Source: Tabrizicola sp. (GTDB lineage Bacteria > Pseudomonadota > Alphaproteobacteria > Rhodobacterales > Rhodobacteraceae). Taken from it: a DNA stretch of 64,000 nucleotides. The stretch spans positions 1 to 64,000 of the forward strand of contig JAEULQ010000106.1 of NCBI GenBank assembly GCA_016792685.1, given 5' to 3'. A program made the position numbers and the translations under genes. The notes below the pieces were generated by a model that was not told the origin of the DNA, searched no databases, and saw only the letters and a program-made list of their open reading frames with translations. Within the stretch, counting starts at the first letter, position 1, and each line of letters begins with the position of its first letter. Below, piece after piece: positions 26,128 through 36,058 of the stretch.

Positions 26128-28413
26128 GTGAAGGTTCTTTGCCTTGGGGGTGGCCCGGCGGGCCTCTATTTCGCGATTTCAATGAAGCTGCGCGACCCGT
26201 CGCATCAGGTGACGGTGCTGGAGCGGAACCGCGCCAATGACACGTTCGGCTGGGGGGTGGTCCTGTCCGACGACGCCATGGCGCGGATGAAGAAGAACGA
26301 CCCGAAGTCCTATGACGCGATCAAGGGCGGTTTTGCCTATTGGGACGACATTGCCGTGGTGCATCGGGGCGAACGGATCGTCTCGGGCGGGCATGGCTTT
26401 GCCGGGATCGGGCGGATGAAGCTGCTCTTGCTGCTGCAGGACCGGGCCCGCGAGCTTGGGGTGGATCTGCAGTTCCAGACCGAATTCAAATCGGCCGAGG
26501 ACTATCGGCAAGACTACGATCTCGTGGTGGCGACGGACGGGATCAACTCCCTCGTCCGCCGCGAATATGCGGATGTCTTCAAGCCCGACATCGACCAGCG
26601 GCTGGTCAAGTTCATCTGGCTTGGCACGCATCAGAAGTTCGATGACGCCTTCACTTTCATCTTCGAGGAGACCGAGTGGGGCTGGTTCTGGGCGCATGTC
26701 TACCAGTTCGACAATGACACGGCGACCTTCATCGTCGACTGCATGCCCGACACATGGGACCGCGCGGGCTTTGCCGACATGTCGAAGGAAGAGATCGTCG
26801 CCACCTGCGAGCGGATCTTTGCGAAGCACCTCGGCGGCCATCACCTGATGTCGAATGCGAACCACCTGCGGGGGTCGGCGGTCTGGATGCAGTTCTTGCG
26901 CGTGCTGTGCGAACGCTGGTACAACGGCAATGTCGTGCTGATGGGCGATGCGGCGGCGACGGGGCATTACTCGATTGGCTCGGGCTCGCGGCTGGCTTTT
27001 GATAGCGCGATTGCGCTGGCGGATTACCTGCATTCCGAACCGACAATGGAGGGCGCTTTCCAGCGCTATCAGGAAGAGCGGCGGGTCGAAGTGCTGCGGT
27101 TGCAGTCGGCGGCGCGGAACTCGCTGGAGTGGTTCGAGCGGGTCGAGCGCTATCTCGACATGGCGCCGATGCAGTTCGCCTATTCGCTGCTGACCCGCAG
27201 CCAGCGGATCAGCCACGAAAACCTGCGTCTGCGTGACCCGGACTGGCTGCGCAAGGCCGAGGACTGGTTCCAGGCGCAGGCCGGGGGGCAGGCAGGCCGC
27301 CAGCCGATGTTCGCGCCGTTTGAACTGCGGGGCATGCGGCTGGAAAACCGGATCGTCGTCTCGCCCATGGCACAATACAAGGCGGTGGACGGCTGCCCGA
27401 CCGACTGGCATTTCGTCCATTACGCCGAGCGGGCCAAGGGAGGCGCGGGGCTCGTCTATGTCGAGATGACCTGCGTTTCGCCGGAAGGGCGGATCACACC
27501 GGGCTGCCCAGGGCTTTATGCGCCCGAGCATGAGGTTGCCTGGAAGCGGTTGGTGGATTTCGTCCATGCCGAGACCCATGCGAAGCTTTGCTGCCAGATC
27601 GGCCATTCAGGCCGAAAGGGCAGCACGCAGGTCGGGTGGGAAGATGGCGATGCGCCTTTGAAGTCGGGCAACTGGCCCGTGATGAGCGCCAGCGCGATCC
27701 CGTGGAGCGACAAGAACGCTGTGCCGAAGGCGATGACGCGGGCCGAAATGGATCAGGTGCGGGACCAGTTCGTCGCCTCGACCCGGATGGCCGAGCGCGC
27801 CGGGTTTGACATGATCGAACTTCACGCCGCGCATGGCTATCTGATCTCGTCCTTCATCAGCCCAAAATCGAACATCCGCACGGATGAGTATGGCGGAAGC
27901 CTGGAGAACCGGATGCGCTGGCCGCTGGAGGTATTCCGGGCGATGCGGGCGGCCTGGCCCGAGGCCAAGCCGATGTCGGTCCGGATTTCGGCCAATGACT
28001 GGGTGGGTGAGGCCGGGGTGACTCCGGAAGAGGCGGTGGAGATCGCCAAGATGTTCGCTGCCGCCGGGGCCGATATCATCGACGTCAGCGCTGGGCAGAC
28101 CAGCACCGATGCGAAGCCGATTTATGGCCGGATGTTCCAGACCCCGTTCTCGGACCGGATCCGCAACGAGGCGGACCTGGCGACCATCGCGGTCGGCAAC
28201 ATCACCGAGGCGGATCAGGTGAATTCGATCCTGCTCGCGGGCCGTGCCGATCTGGTGGCGCTGGCCCGGCCGCATCTGGCCGACCCCTACTGGACACTGC
28301 ATGCTGCGGTGAAGGCCGGGGATGCGCAGGTGTTCTGGCCGAACCCCTATCTCAACGGACGTGACCAGGCGCTGCGGCTTCAGGCCCGGGCGCAGGAGGT
28401 CATCCGGGTATGA
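26128..28413 (+). CDS. abmA: Bifunctional 2-aminobenzoyl-CoA monooxygenase/reductase (salicylyl-CoA 5-hydroxylase-like plus OYE domain)
   Basis: This 761-residue fusion has two flavin domains. Residues 1 to about 380 form an FAD monooxygenase with [10 protein letters not shown] at the N-terminus and [18 protein letters not shown] as the second FAD motif. From about residue 394 a TIM-barrel old-yellow-enzyme domain begins, with [34 protein letters not shown] and [12 protein letters not shown]. This architecture is that of 2-aminobenzoyl-CoA monooxygenase/reductase, which hydroxylates and then reduces the ring of anthraniloyl-CoA. The GTG at 26128 has GGAGGG upstream. It heads the plus-strand operon that also encodes the CoA ligase. 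Salicylyl-CoA is a less likely substrate because of the reductase half. Confidence 0.88.
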   Translation: MKVLCLGGGPAGLYFAISMKLRDPSHQVTVLERNRANDTFGWGVVLSDDAMARMKKNDPKSYDAIKGGFAYWDDIAVVHRGERIVSGGHGFAGIGRMKLLLLLQDRARELGVDLQFQTEFKSAEDYRQDYDLVVATDGINSLVRREYADVFKPDIDQRLVKFIWLGTHQKFDDAFTFIFEETEWGWFWAHVYQFDNDTATFIVDCMPDTWDRAGFADMSKEEIVATCERIFAKHLGGHHLMSNANHLRGSAVWMQFLRVLCERWYNGNVVLMGDAAATGHYSIGSGSRLAFDSAIALADYLHSEPTMEGAFQRYQEERRVEVLRLQSAARNSLEWFERVERYLDMAPMQFAYSLLTRSQRISHENLRLRDPDWLRKAEDWFQAQAGGQAGRQPMFAPFELRGMRLENRIVVSPMAQYKAVDGCPTDWHFVHYAERAKGGAGLVYVEMTCVSPEGRITPGCPGLYAPEHEVAWKRLVDFVHAETHAKLCCQIGHSGRKGSTQVGWEDGDAPLKSGNWPVMSASAIPWSDKNAVPKAMTRAEMDQVRDQFVASTRMAERAGFDMIELHAAHGYLISSFISPKSNIRTDEYGGSLENRMRWPLEVFRAMRAAWPEAKPMSVRISANDWVGEAGVTPEEAVEIAKMFAAAGADIIDVSAGQTSTDAKPIYGRMFQTPFSDRIRNEADLATIAVGNITEADQVNSILLAGRADLVALARPHLADPYWTLHAAVKAGDAQVFWPNPYLNGRDQALRLQARAQEVIRV

Positions 28414-29147
28414 CGCTGGCGGGCAAACGCGTGCTGGTGACTGGCGGCGGCTCGGGCGCGGGCGCCGACCTCGCGCGCGGCTTTGTCGAGGCGGGGGCGG
28501 AGGTCGTGATCACCGGCCGCCGTGCCGACGCGCTGCGGGCGGTTGCCGAACCCCTTGGCGCGCGCTGGGTGCAGGCCGATGTCACCGACGAGACCTCAGT
28601 GCAGCGGATGTTTCAGGCGGCGGGGCCTTGCGACATCGTCATCGCCAATGCGGGGGCGGCGGATTCGGGCGTGATGGCCAAGACCACGCTCGCCCAATGG
28701 AACGCGATGATCGCGGTGAACCTGACCGGGGTCTTCCTGACCTTCCGTGAGGCGCTGGGGCAGTTTCGCGGCGATGGCAGGTTGATCGCGGTCGCCTCGA
28801 CGGCAGGCCTCAAGGGCTATGCCAAGGTCGCGCCCTATGCGGCGGCGAAGCATGGGGTCGTGGGCCTTGTCCGGTCGCTGGCGCTGGAGGTCGCGCGGAA
28901 GGGGATCACCGTCAATGCGATCTGCCCGGGGTTTCTGGACACGCCCATGACCGACCATTCCATCGCGGTCATCGCCGAGAAGACCGGCAAGAGCCTGACC
29001 GAAGCCCGGGCCGCGCTGGAGGGCTTGAGCCCGCAGGGGCGGCTTTACCAGCCCTCGGAGGTGACGGCGGCAGCGCTTTATCTTGCCTCTGACGCGGCAA
29101 GCGGGGTGAATGGGGCCTCTTTGACGATCTCGGGGGGCGAAGTGTGA
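28410..29147 (+). CDS. SDR-family oxidoreductase of the aromatic operon
   Basis: This 245-residue classical SDR has [15 protein letters not shown] (NAD(P) motif, TGxxxGxG variant), NAGAA, and the catalytic YAAAKHG. It overlaps both neighbours by 4 nt. By position it probably oxidises a hydroxyl or reduces a ring ketone on a CoA-bound alicyclic intermediate formed after dearomatisation. The substrate is inferred from context only. Confidence 0.85.
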   Translation: MTLAGKRVLVTGGGSGAGADLARGFVEAGAEVVITGRRADALRAVAEPLGARWVQADVTDETSVQRMFQAAGPCDIVIANAGAADSGVMAKTTLAQWNAMIAVNLTGVFLTFREALGQFRGDGRLIAVASTAGLKGYAKVAPYAAAKHGVVGLVRSLALEVARKGITVNAICPGFLDTPMTDHSIAVIAEKTGKSLTEARAALEGLSPQGRLYQPSEVTAAALYLASDAASGVNGASLTISGGEV

Positions 29148-29572
29148 GCGAAGGGTCGAAGCGACGGCTGAAGATGTGGGTGCGGCTTCTGGGCGTCACC
29201 CGCGCCTCGGAGAACCACCTGCGGGAATACCTGCGGCTCAAGCACGACACGACCCTGCCGCGCTTTGACGTGATGGCAGCGCTTTACCGGCGGCGGGACG
29301 GGGTGACGATGAGCGATCTCTCCCGGATGCTCCTTGTGTCGAATGGCAATGCGACGGCGGTGGTGGACCGGCTGGAGGGTGACGGGTTCGTGCGCCGGAC
29401 CCCCAGCGAGGTCGACCGCCGGACGGTCCATGTGGCGTTGACGCCCGAGGGGCTGACCGCCTTCGAGGCGATGGCCGAAGGGCACGAGGCCGAGGTCGCG
29501 CGGCTCTTCTCGCGGATCTCGGAGGAGGACCTGGACCAGTTGACCACGATCTTGAAGAGGATGGGGCAATGA
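29144..29572 (+). CDS. MarR-family regulator of the aromatic-CoA operon
   Basis: This 142-residue winged-helix protein has the recognition helix region [20 protein letters not shown] and the wing [11 protein letters not shown], characteristic of MarR. The GTG start overlaps the SDR stop by 4 nt, and its own stop overlaps the next gene by 4 nt. It is embedded in the operon it most likely controls. The tandem palindromes at 26046-26077 are the obvious binding sites. A CoA thioester effector is inferred from related regulators. Confidence 0.88.
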   Translation: MSEGSKRRLKMWVRLLGVTRASENHLREYLRLKHDTTLPRFDVMAALYRRRDGVTMSDLSRMLLVSNGNATAVVDRLEGDGFVRRTPSEVDRRTVHVALTPEGLTAFEAMAEGHEAEVARLFSRISEEDLDQLTTILKRMGQ

Positions 29573-30381
29573 GCGAGCTTGCGGGGCTGAAACCCCGGCA
29601 TTTCCTCTGGGAGGTCGAGGATCGGGTCGCAGTGGTGCGGCTGAACCGGCCGGACCGCAAGAACCCGCTGACCTTCGACAGCTACGCCGAGCTTCGCGAC
29701 ACCTTCCGGGCGCTGGTCTATGCCAGTGACGTGGACGTGGTGGTCTTCGCCTCGAACGGCGGGAACTTCTGTTCGGGCGGGGATGTGCACGACATCATCG
29801 GGCCCCTGATCGGGCTACCGATGAAGGAGCTTCTGGCCTTCACCCGGATGACCGGGGATCTGGTCAAGGCGATGATCTCTTGCGGGAAACCGATCATCGC
29901 GGCGGTGGACGGGGTGGCCGTGGGGGCCGGGGCGATCATCGCCATGGCCTCGGACCTGCGGCTTGCGACGCCTGCGGCGAAATGTGCGTTCCTGTTCACG
30001 CGAGTGGGTCTGGCTGGCTGCGACATGGGGGCCTGCGCGATGCTGCCCCGGATCATCGGCCAGGGACGGGCGGCGGAACTGCTTTATACCGGCCGGGTGA
30101 TGGGGGCGGAGGAGGGCGAGCGCTGGGGCTTCTGGAACGCCTTGCATGCGCCCGAAGCGCTGGAGGCCGAGGCGATGGCCCTGGCGCGGCGGCTGGCTGC
30201 GGGGCCCACTTTCGCGCATGGGATCACCAAGACGCAGCTGAACCAGGAATGGAACATGGGGCTGGAGCAGGCGATCGAGGCTGAGGCCCAGGCCCAGGCG
30301 ATCTGCATGCAGACCAAGGACTTTGAGCGGGCCTACCGGGCCTTCGTCGCCAAGGAAAAGCCGGTGTTTCAGGGGGATTGA
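29569..30381 (+). CDS. Enoyl-CoA hydratase family protein (aromatic operon)
   Basis: This 270-residue crotonase-fold protein has [11 protein letters not shown] and [18 protein letters not shown] as the two oxyanion-hole regions. The segment [21 protein letters not shown] replaces the usual P-E-x-x-x-G loop, so active-site acids differ from the PaaF-like protein at 25264. It may hydrate or open the alicyclic CoA ring rather than a simple enoyl-CoA. It overlaps the MarR gene by 4 nt. Confidence 0.85.
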   Translation: MSELAGLKPRHFLWEVEDRVAVVRLNRPDRKNPLTFDSYAELRDTFRALVYASDVDVVVFASNGGNFCSGGDVHDIIGPLIGLPMKELLAFTRMTGDLVKAMISCGKPIIAAVDGVAVGAGAIIAMASDLRLATPAAKCAFLFTRVGLAGCDMGACAMLPRIIGQGRAAELLYTGRVMGAEEGERWGFWNALHAPEALEAEAMALARRLAAGPTFAHGITKTQLNQEWNMGLEQAIEAEAQAQAICMQTKDFERAYRAFVAKEKPVFQGD

Positions 30382-30388
30382 CGGCGGA

Positions 30389-30433
30389 GCCGGGGCGCTG
30401 CCCCGGACCCCGGGATATTTGGGCAAAGATGAA
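30389..30433 (+). repeat. Short intergenic hairpin element
   Basis: A stem CCGGGGC-GCT-GCCCCGG (30390-30406) is followed by ACCCCGGGATATTTGGG and CAAAGATGAA, running directly to the ATG of the acyl-CoA dehydrogenase. From memory, similar hairpin plus GGGATATTT/AAGATGAA units are scattered in Rhodobacteraceae intergenic regions. Only one copy was seen in this window. It may modulate read-through or messenger stability within the operon. Confidence 0.55.
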
Positions 30434-31570
30434 ATGAGCGATCGGAGCTTTCTCGACTGGCCCTTCTTCGAGCCCCGCCACCGCGAGTTGGCGGCGAGGT
30501 TGGAAGAGTGGTGCGCGGCACATCTGCCGGTCGCGCATGACGATGTCGATGCGGCCTGCAAGGGTCTGGTGGCGGCATTGGGGGCCGGGGGGTGGTTGCA
30601 GCATTCCGGTGCGGGCGAGGGGGAGCGGCTGGATGTCCGCTCGCTGTGTCTCATCCGCGAGACGCTGGCACGGCATGACGGGCTGGCGGATTTTGCCTTT
30701 GCCATGCAGGGGCTTGGCATGGGGGCGGTGTCGTTGTTCGGAACGGCGGGCCAGCGCGAATGGCTGACGCAGACGCGGGCGGGGCAAGCGATTTCGGGCT
30801 TTGCGCTGACCGAACCGGGCTCGGGCTCGGACGTGGCGGCGACCGCGACGACGGCGGAGCGGGTGCCAGGCGGCTGGCGGCTTGCCGGTGAGAAGACCTA
30901 TATCTCGACCGGCGGGATTGCCGATCTTTACGTGATCTTCGCCCGGACCGGCGAGGCGCCGGGCGCGCGCGGGCTTTCGGCTTTCCTCATGCCCGCCGAT
31001 GCGCCGGGGCTCGAGGTCGTCAGCCGGATCGAGGTCATGGCGCCGCATCCGCTCGCGCATCTGCGACTGCGGGATGTGCATCTCCCGGACGAAGCGCTGA
31101 TCGGGAACCCCGGCGAGGGCTTCAAGATTGCGATGTCGGTGCTGGATGTCTTCCGGTCGACCGTCGGGGCCGCCGCGCTGGGTTTTGCGCGGCGCGCGCT
31201 GGACGAGGCCCTGGCGCGGACCCAGAGCCGCCGCATTCAGGGGCAGGCGCTGTCGGAATTGCAGCTGGTGCAGGGGCATCTGGCGGATATGGCGCTGGAG
31301 ATCGATGCCTCGGCCCTTCTGGTCTACCGGGCGGCCTGGACCAAGGACATGGGGGCCGCCCGGATCAGCCGCGAGGCGGCGATGGCCAAGCTTTACGCGA
31401 CCGAGGCGGCGCAGAGGGTCATCGACATGGCGGTGCAACTGCATGGCGGCGACGGGGTCCGGCACGGCTTCGCAGTCGAGAGCCTTTACCGCGAAATCCG
31501 GGCGCTGCGGATCTATGAGGGCGCAAGCGACGTCCAGCGCATCATCATCGCCAGAAGCATACTGGGATAA
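30434..31570 (+). CDS. Acyl-CoA dehydrogenase (aromatic operon)
   Basis: This 378-residue flavoprotein has the ACAD signature [15 protein letters not shown] and the C-terminal [10 protein letters not shown] containing the catalytic Glu. It should introduce a double bond into a CoA-bound intermediate and pass electrons to ETF. The ATG at 30434 removes an N-terminal stretch that would otherwise cover the hairpin element. The next gene starts 12 nt downstream after GGGGAGG. Confidence 0.92.
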   Translation: MSDRSFLDWPFFEPRHRELAARLEEWCAAHLPVAHDDVDAACKGLVAALGAGGWLQHSGAGEGERLDVRSLCLIRETLARHDGLADFAFAMQGLGMGAVSLFGTAGQREWLTQTRAGQAISGFALTEPGSGSDVAATATTAERVPGGWRLAGEKTYISTGGIADLYVIFARTGEAPGARGLSAFLMPADAPGLEVVSRIEVMAPHPLAHLRLRDVHLPDEALIGNPGEGFKIAMSVLDVFRSTVGAAALGFARRALDEALARTQSRRIQGQALSELQLVQGHLADMALEIDASALLVYRAAWTKDMGAARISREAAMAKLYATEAAQRVIDMAVQLHGGDGVRHGFAVESLYREIRALRIYEGASDVQRIIIARSILG

Positions 31571-31582
31571 GGGGAGGACAAC

Positions 31583-32032
31583 ATGGCAGATCTGGAAGGT
31601 GGCATCACCCGCAATGGCACGGCTTACCACGGGCGGATGCTGAACATCCTGGGGCAGCGGTATTTCCCCAAGGCCTCGTGCGACACGACCTTCAGTTTCG
31701 AGACCAACAGCGAGGCGGGCCAGTTCGTGCCGGTCCATGTCCACCCCCATCAGGACGAGTTCATCCTGGTGCAGGAGGGCGAGCTGCATCTGAAGCTGGA
31801 CGGGGTCTGGTCGGTGGCCAAGGCGGGCGACCTGGTGCGGATGCCGAAAGGCGTGCCGCATGGCTATTTCAACAAGTCCGACAAGCCCGCCCGCGCGCTG
31901 TTCTGGGTCTCACCTGCTGGCAAGCTGGAAGCGCTGTTCGAGGTCCTGCACGACATGACCGATATTCCTGCGGTCATCGCCGCCTCGGCCGCGCATGACG
32001 TGGATTTCCTGCCGCCCGAGGCCAACGAGTAA
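31583..32032 (+). CDS. Cupin-domain protein, 3-hydroxyanthranilate-dioxygenase-like fold
   Basis: This 149-residue single-domain cupin has HVHPHQDEFILVQEGELHLKLDG (shown only as its core: H-x-H-x3-E pattern) and a second motif PKGVPHGYFN with one His. The ligand set fits an Fe or Mn cupin. In an operon for an aminated aromatic acid it could act on an amino or hydroxyl intermediate, but no reaction can be assigned. GGGGAGG precedes the ATG. Confidence 0.75.
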   Translation: MADLEGGITRNGTAYHGRMLNILGQRYFPKASCDTTFSFETNSEAGQFVPVHVHPHQDEFILVQEGELHLKLDGVWSVAKAGDLVRMPKGVPHGYFNKSDKPARALFWVSPAGKLEALFEVLHDMTDIPAVIAASAAHDVDFLPPEANE

Positions 32033-32035
32033 CGG

Positions 32036-32446
32036 ATGTACGAGCGCCTGATCCAGATCGAGTTCAACCATTGCGATCCGGCGGGGATCGTCTTCTACCC
32101 GCGCTATTTCGAGATGGTGAATTCGGTCATCGAGAACTTCTTTGCCGATGTGGTTGGGCGCTCCTTTGCCTCGATGCACAATGGTGCCGCGAATGGCGTG
32201 CCGACCGTGGCGATGGAAGCGGTGTTCCAGAAGCCCTCGCGGCTGGGCGACAAGGTCCGGTTCGCACTTCAGGTGGAGAAGGTCGGGGGCTCCTCGGTCA
32301 AGCTTTCGGTCGAGGGCTACGGGCCGGATGGCTTGCGGCTGCGGGTGGGCATGACGCTTGCCTGGATCGACAAGATGAAGGCCGCGCCGTGGCCGCCAGA
32401 GATGCGCGCGGCGCTCGAAGCCTACAGGGAGACGCAGGATGCATGA
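32036..32446 (+). CDS. Hotdog-fold acyl-CoA thioesterase (4HBT family)
   Basis: This 136-residue protein has the 4-hydroxybenzoyl-CoA thioesterase motif FNHCDPAGIVFYPRYFEM, where the Asp is the catalytic residue. It may recycle CoA from dead-end aromatic CoA esters, as thioesterases do in related hybrid pathways. It begins 3 nt after the cupin stop and overlaps the Rid gene by 8 nt. Confidence 0.87.
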   Translation: MYERLIQIEFNHCDPAGIVFYPRYFEMVNSVIENFFADVVGRSFASMHNGAANGVPTVAMEAVFQKPSRLGDKVRFALQVEKVGGSSVKLSVEGYGPDGLRLRVGMTLAWIDKMKAAPWPPEMRAALEAYRETQDA

Positions 32447-32834
32447 GGTCCTTCACCCGAAGCACTGGAAGCCCGCACGGGGCTACGCCAATGGTGTGGC
32501 CGCCGAGGGGCGGATGGTCTTTACCGGCGGGATCATCGGCTGGAACGCCGATCAGGTCTTTGAGACCGATGATTTCGTGGGCCAGGTCGAACAGGCGCTG
32601 AAGTCGATCGTCGAGGTCCTGGCCTGTGCGGGCGCGGGGCCGGAGCATCTGGTCAGGCTCACCTGGTATGTGACCGACAAGCGGGAGTACCTCGGCAGCC
32701 TCAAGGAACTGGGTGCGGTCTACAAGGCGGTGATCGGGCGGCACTACCCGGCCATGGCGCTGGTGCAGGTCGTGGCTTTGGTCGAGGACCGGGCGAAGGT
32801 GGAAATCGAAGCAACCGCGGTCATTCCGAAATGA
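32439..32834 (+). CDS. RidA/YjgF-family protein lacking the canonical arginine
   Basis: This 131-residue Rid-superfamily protein has the typical trimer-forming region LVRLTWYVTDKREYL and the C-terminal VKVEIEATAVI-like strand (here AKVEIEATAVI). Canonical RidA imine deaminases carry Arg105 in a P-A-R-S/T motif; here the same place reads YPAMALVQV, so the Arg is missing. It therefore belongs with Rid subfamilies that lack enamine/imine deaminase activity, or it uses another chemistry. Its presence in an operon for an amino-aromatic acid is suggestive. Confidence 0.85.
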   Translation: MHEVLHPKHWKPARGYANGVAAEGRMVFTGGIIGWNADQVFETDDFVGQVEQALKSIVEVLACAGAGPEHLVRLTWYVTDKREYLGSLKELGAVYKAVIGRHYPAMALVQVVALVEDRAKVEIEATAVIPK

Positions 32835-32860
32835 CGGCGCAGGGTTTGGGAGGACCCGTG

Positions 32861-34474
32861 ATGCTTGGACCGACAGGACATAGCGACACATTCACCCGTG
32901 ATCGGTTGCCCCCGGCGGCGGACTGGCCCGAGATTCGGTTGCAGGGTTTTGCCTATCCCGACTGGTTGAATGTGGGGGTGGAACTGACCGATGCGATGGT
33001 GGCCAAGGGCTTCGGCGACCATACCGCGCTGATCGGCAACGGCCGCAGTCGCACCTACAAGGAGCTGACCGACTGGACCAACCGCCTGGCTCATGCGCTG
33101 GTTGAGGACTACGGGGTCAAGCCCGGAAACCGGGTGCTGATCCGGTCCGCCAACAACCCGGCCATGGTGGCGGCCTGGCTTGCGGCGACCAAGGCCGGGG
33201 CGGTGGTGGTGAACACCATGCCGATGCTGCGGGCAGGCGAACTGGCCCAGATCGTCGACAAGGCCGAGATTGCGCTGGCACTCTGTGACACGCGGCTGAT
33301 GGAGGACCTGGTTGCCTGCGCCAAGGGATCGAAGTTCCTGCGCACGGTCGTGGGTTTTGACGGCACGGCGAACCATGACGCGGAACTGGACCGGGTGGCC
33401 CTGTCGAAATCGGTCCGGTTCGAGGCCGTGAAGACCGGCCGTGACGATGTGGCTTTGCTGGGCTTCACCAGTGGTACGACGGGCGAACCCAAGGCCACGA
33501 TGCATTTTCACCGCGACCTCCTGATCATCGCGGATGGCTATGCCAGGGAAGTGCTGGGGGTCACGCCCGAGGATGTGTTCGTGGGCTCGCCACCGCTGGC
33601 CTTCACCTTCGGGCTCGGGGGGCTGGCGGTCTTTCCGCTCCGCTTCGGGGCGGCGGCGGCGCTTCTGGAACAGGCCTCGCCGCCGAACATGATCGAGATC
33701 ATCCAGAAACATCGGGCAACGGTCTGCTTTACGGCACCGACGGCCTATCGCGTGATGCTGAAGGCGATGGCCGAGGGGGCGGATCTGTCCTCGCTGCGGG
33801 CGGCAGTCTCGGCAGGCGAGACGCTGCCCGCCCCGGTCTATGAGGAATGGATGGCCAAGACCGGCAAGCCCATGCTCGACGGGATCGGCGCGACCGAGAT
33901 GCTGCACATCTTCATCACCAACCGTTTCGACGACCACCGCCCCGGCTGCACCGGGCGCCCGGTGACGGGATATGAGGCGCGGATCGTGGGCGAGGACATG
34001 GCCGAACTTCCCCGCGGAGAGGTTGGCAGGCTTGCGGTCCGGGGGCCGACGGGGTGCAGGTATCTCTCCGATGCGCGGCAGAAGAAATATGTCCGGGATG
34101 GCTGGAACCTGACCGGTGACAGTTTCTGGCAGGACGAGGAAGGCCGCTTCCACTTTGCCGCGCGCTCGGACGACATGATCATCTCTGCCGGCTACAACAT
34201 TGCGGGGCCGGAGGTGGAGGCAGCGCTTCTGTCACACCCGGCGGTGCTGGAATGTGCGGTCGTGGGCAGTCCGGACGAGGAACGCGGTCAGGTGGTCGAG
34301 GCGCATGTGGTACTGGCGCCGGGGCATGAGCCGGGCGAGGTGCTGGTCAAGATCCTGCAGGACCACGTCAAACGCACGATCGCACCCTACAAGTATCCGC
34401 GTCGGGTGATCTTTACCGATGCGCTGCCGAAGACCCAGACCGGCAAGATCCAGCGCTTCCGGCTGCGCGGGTAG
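32861..34474 (+). CDS. abmG: 2-aminobenzoate/benzoate-CoA ligase family protein
   Basis: This is a 537-residue AMP-forming acyl-CoA synthetase of the benzoate-CoA ligase group. The P-loop-like motif LLGFTSGTTGEPKATMHFHR, the core GATEMLHIF, and the C-terminal PKTQTGKIQRF with the adenylation Lys are visible. It activates the aromatic acid to its CoA ester, the entry step for the operon. The ATG at 32861 has GGGAGG 7 nt upstream; an in-frame ATG at 32831 overlapping the Rid stop is the alternative. Anthranilate is the likely substrate given the monooxygenase/reductase. Confidence 0.87.
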   Translation: MLGPTGHSDTFTRDRLPPAADWPEIRLQGFAYPDWLNVGVELTDAMVAKGFGDHTALIGNGRSRTYKELTDWTNRLAHALVEDYGVKPGNRVLIRSANNPAMVAAWLAATKAGAVVVNTMPMLRAGELAQIVDKAEIALALCDTRLMEDLVACAKGSKFLRTVVGFDGTANHDAELDRVALSKSVRFEAVKTGRDDVALLGFTSGTTGEPKATMHFHRDLLIIADGYAREVLGVTPEDVFVGSPPLAFTFGLGGLAVFPLRFGAAAALLEQASPPNMIEIIQKHRATVCFTAPTAYRVMLKAMAEGADLSSLRAAVSAGETLPAPVYEEWMAKTGKPMLDGIGATEMLHIFITNRFDDHRPGCTGRPVTGYEARIVGEDMAELPRGEVGRLAVRGPTGCRYLSDARQKKYVRDGWNLTGDSFWQDEEGRFHFAARSDDMIISAGYNIAGPEVEAALLSHPAVLECAVVGSPDEERGQVVEAHVVLAPGHEPGEVLVKILQDHVKRTIAPYKYPRRVIFTDALPKTQTGKIQRFRLRG

Positions 34475-34544
34475 CCGATTTCTGTACAGAAATCGGTTCG
34501 GAACCTTGCAGGTTCCGGACCGGAATTCTTCTTGGAATTCCGGT
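34475..34544. repeat. Three consecutive hairpins in a convergent gap
   Basis: Directly after the ligase stop lies a perfect 22-bp palindrome (34475-34496, centre TGTACA). It is followed by an 8-bp stem with loop TGC (34499-34517) and a 10-bp stem with loop TTCTTG (34519-34544). A conventional terminator follows at 34561-34592. The purpose is unknown; transcript end protection or a small RNA is possible. Confidence 0.7.
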
Positions 34545-34560
34545 ACCTCGCGTCAAAGGA

Positions 34561-34592
34561 AAAGGCCGCCCCGGTATCCCGGAGCGGCCTTT
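34561..34592. terminator. Bidirectional rho-independent terminator
   Basis: The stem AAAGGCCGC / GCGGCCTTT (34561-34569 with 34584-34592) is flanked by A-rich sequence on the left and T-rich sequence on the right, so it can end both the plus-strand ligase operon and the minus-strand permease operon that converge here. Confidence 0.8.
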
Positions 34593-34609
34593 CGATTTCT
34601 GGCTGCGGA

Positions 34610-36058
34610 TCAGTCCGGCAGGTTCTGGCCCATCCGGGCAAACCGATCGGGGTCCGAAGACTTCAGGCGCTGGGCAAGCAGGAGCCCGATCACAGCGCCC
34701 AGCGGGATAAGCGAGGGCAGTATCCAGCTGAGCGACCCGCCCGTCGTCCCGGTCAGATCTCCGTAGTTGATGAAGATGTAGACGAAGAGCGCCGCCATGA
34801 TCAGACCCGAGATTGCCGGAAGGATCATCGTGGCCAGCGGCGAGCCGCCGCCCCGCTTGCTGAAGAAGGAAATCACCGACAGCGAGGTGATCGCGATCAT
34901 CCCGATGACGCCCAGCGTGCCGATCTGGCTGATCCAGGTGAACATGTTCAGGATCGGGTCCAGACCCATGCCGGCAAAGATCGCCAGCACGATCAGCGCG
35001 CCGATCGACTGGACGACCGAGCCGATATGCGGGCTTTGATGCGCGTCATGCGTCTTGCCGAAAGCCTCGGGCAGAAGGCCATCCCGGCCCGCGACATAGG
35101 AGTAGCGGGCGATATAGTTGTGGAAGGCCGACAGTGCGGCAAAGAGGCTGGAGACCAGAAGGAGCCCCGCGATCATCGAGATCGTCGGGTTGGTAAAGGT
35201 CTCGGCCAGGATGAAGAAATGGGCCGTCGGGTCTTCCAGACCGCCGATCGTCTCCAGAAGCTTGTCGGTCCCGGTTCCGGCGATCATCAGCCAGGTGGTG
35301 AAGACGAAGAAGATCCCGATCATCAGGATCGACAGGTAGGTCGCCTGGGGGATGGTGCGCTCGGGATCCTTGGCTTCTTCGCCGTAGATCGTCGTTGCCT
35401 CGATCCCGATGAAGGAGCCAAGGCAGAAGAGAACCGCTGCCGTCAGCGAGCCGGACGTCAGGGCCGAGAAGTCGAAGATGTTGACCGAAAGGCCGGTGCT
35501 TTCCGACCCACCGGCAAAGAGGATCGCGAAGTCGACGATGAAGACGATCAGGTATTCGAGCGCGACCAGGACGATCAGCACCTTGGCCGAAAGATCGACC
35601 TGCCGGTAGCCCAGAACGCCGACCAGGATGATCGCGATCAGGCTGTAGATCCACCAGTCGAGATTGATGCCGAACTGGCTGAAGACTCCGGCGGAGACCC
35701 CGCCCAGAAGGCCGATCAGGCCGAACTGCATGGTGTTGTAGGCCACCAGCGCCATGATCGAGACGGCCCCGCCCCAGTTGCCGCCAAGGCCCCGCGCCGC
35801 ATAGGCGTAAAAGGCGCCGGCGTTGATGACGTGGCGGCTCATCGCGACATAGCCGGCCGCAAAGGCCAACATGATGAGCGTCAGCAGAATGAAGGTCAGC
35901 GGAATGCCGGTGCCGTTGCCCAGAAGAAAGGCCAGAGGCATGGCGCCCGCGACCCCGGTCAGCGGCGCTGCGGCCGAAATGACCATGAATGTGACGGCCA
36001 GAAGCCCCAGCGAATTGCGTCGCAGCCGGTTCGGCCCGATTTCCTTGAATTCAGACAT
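34610..36058 (-). CDS. APC-family amino acid/amine permease
   Basis: This 482-residue protein has about 12 membrane helices and APC motifs, including VISAAAPLTGVAGAMPLAF in helix 1 and FIGIEATTIYGEEAKDPERT in the helix 6 region. These proteins import amino acids, amines or related N-compounds. GGAGGGA precedes the ATG. It is the last gene of the NicX-like operon, separated from the flavin reductase by 81 nt. A nitrogen-containing catabolic substrate is inferred. Confidence 0.87.
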   Translation of the reverse strand: MSEFKEIGPNRLRRNSLGLLAVTFMVISAAAPLTGVAGAMPLAFLLGNGTGIPLTFILLTLIMLAFAAGYVAMSRHVINAGAFYAYAARGLGGNWGGAVSIMALVAYNTMQFGLIGLLGGVSAGVFSQFGINLDWWIYSLIAIILVGVLGYRQVDLSAKVLIVLVALEYLIVFIVDFAILFAGGSESTGLSVNIFDFSALTSGSLTAAVLFCLGSFIGIEATTIYGEEAKDPERTIPQATYLSILMIGIFFVFTTWLMIAGTGTDKLLETIGGLEDPTAHFFILAETFTNPTISMIAGLLLVSSLFAALSAFHNYIARYSYVAGRDGLLPEAFGKTHDAHQSPHIGSVVQSIGALIVLAIFAGMGLDPILNMFTWISQIGTLGVIGMIAITSLSVISFFSKRGGGSPLATMILPAISGLIMAALFVYIFINYGDLTGTTGGSLSWILPSLIPLGAVIGLLLAQRLKSSDPDRFARMGQNLPD

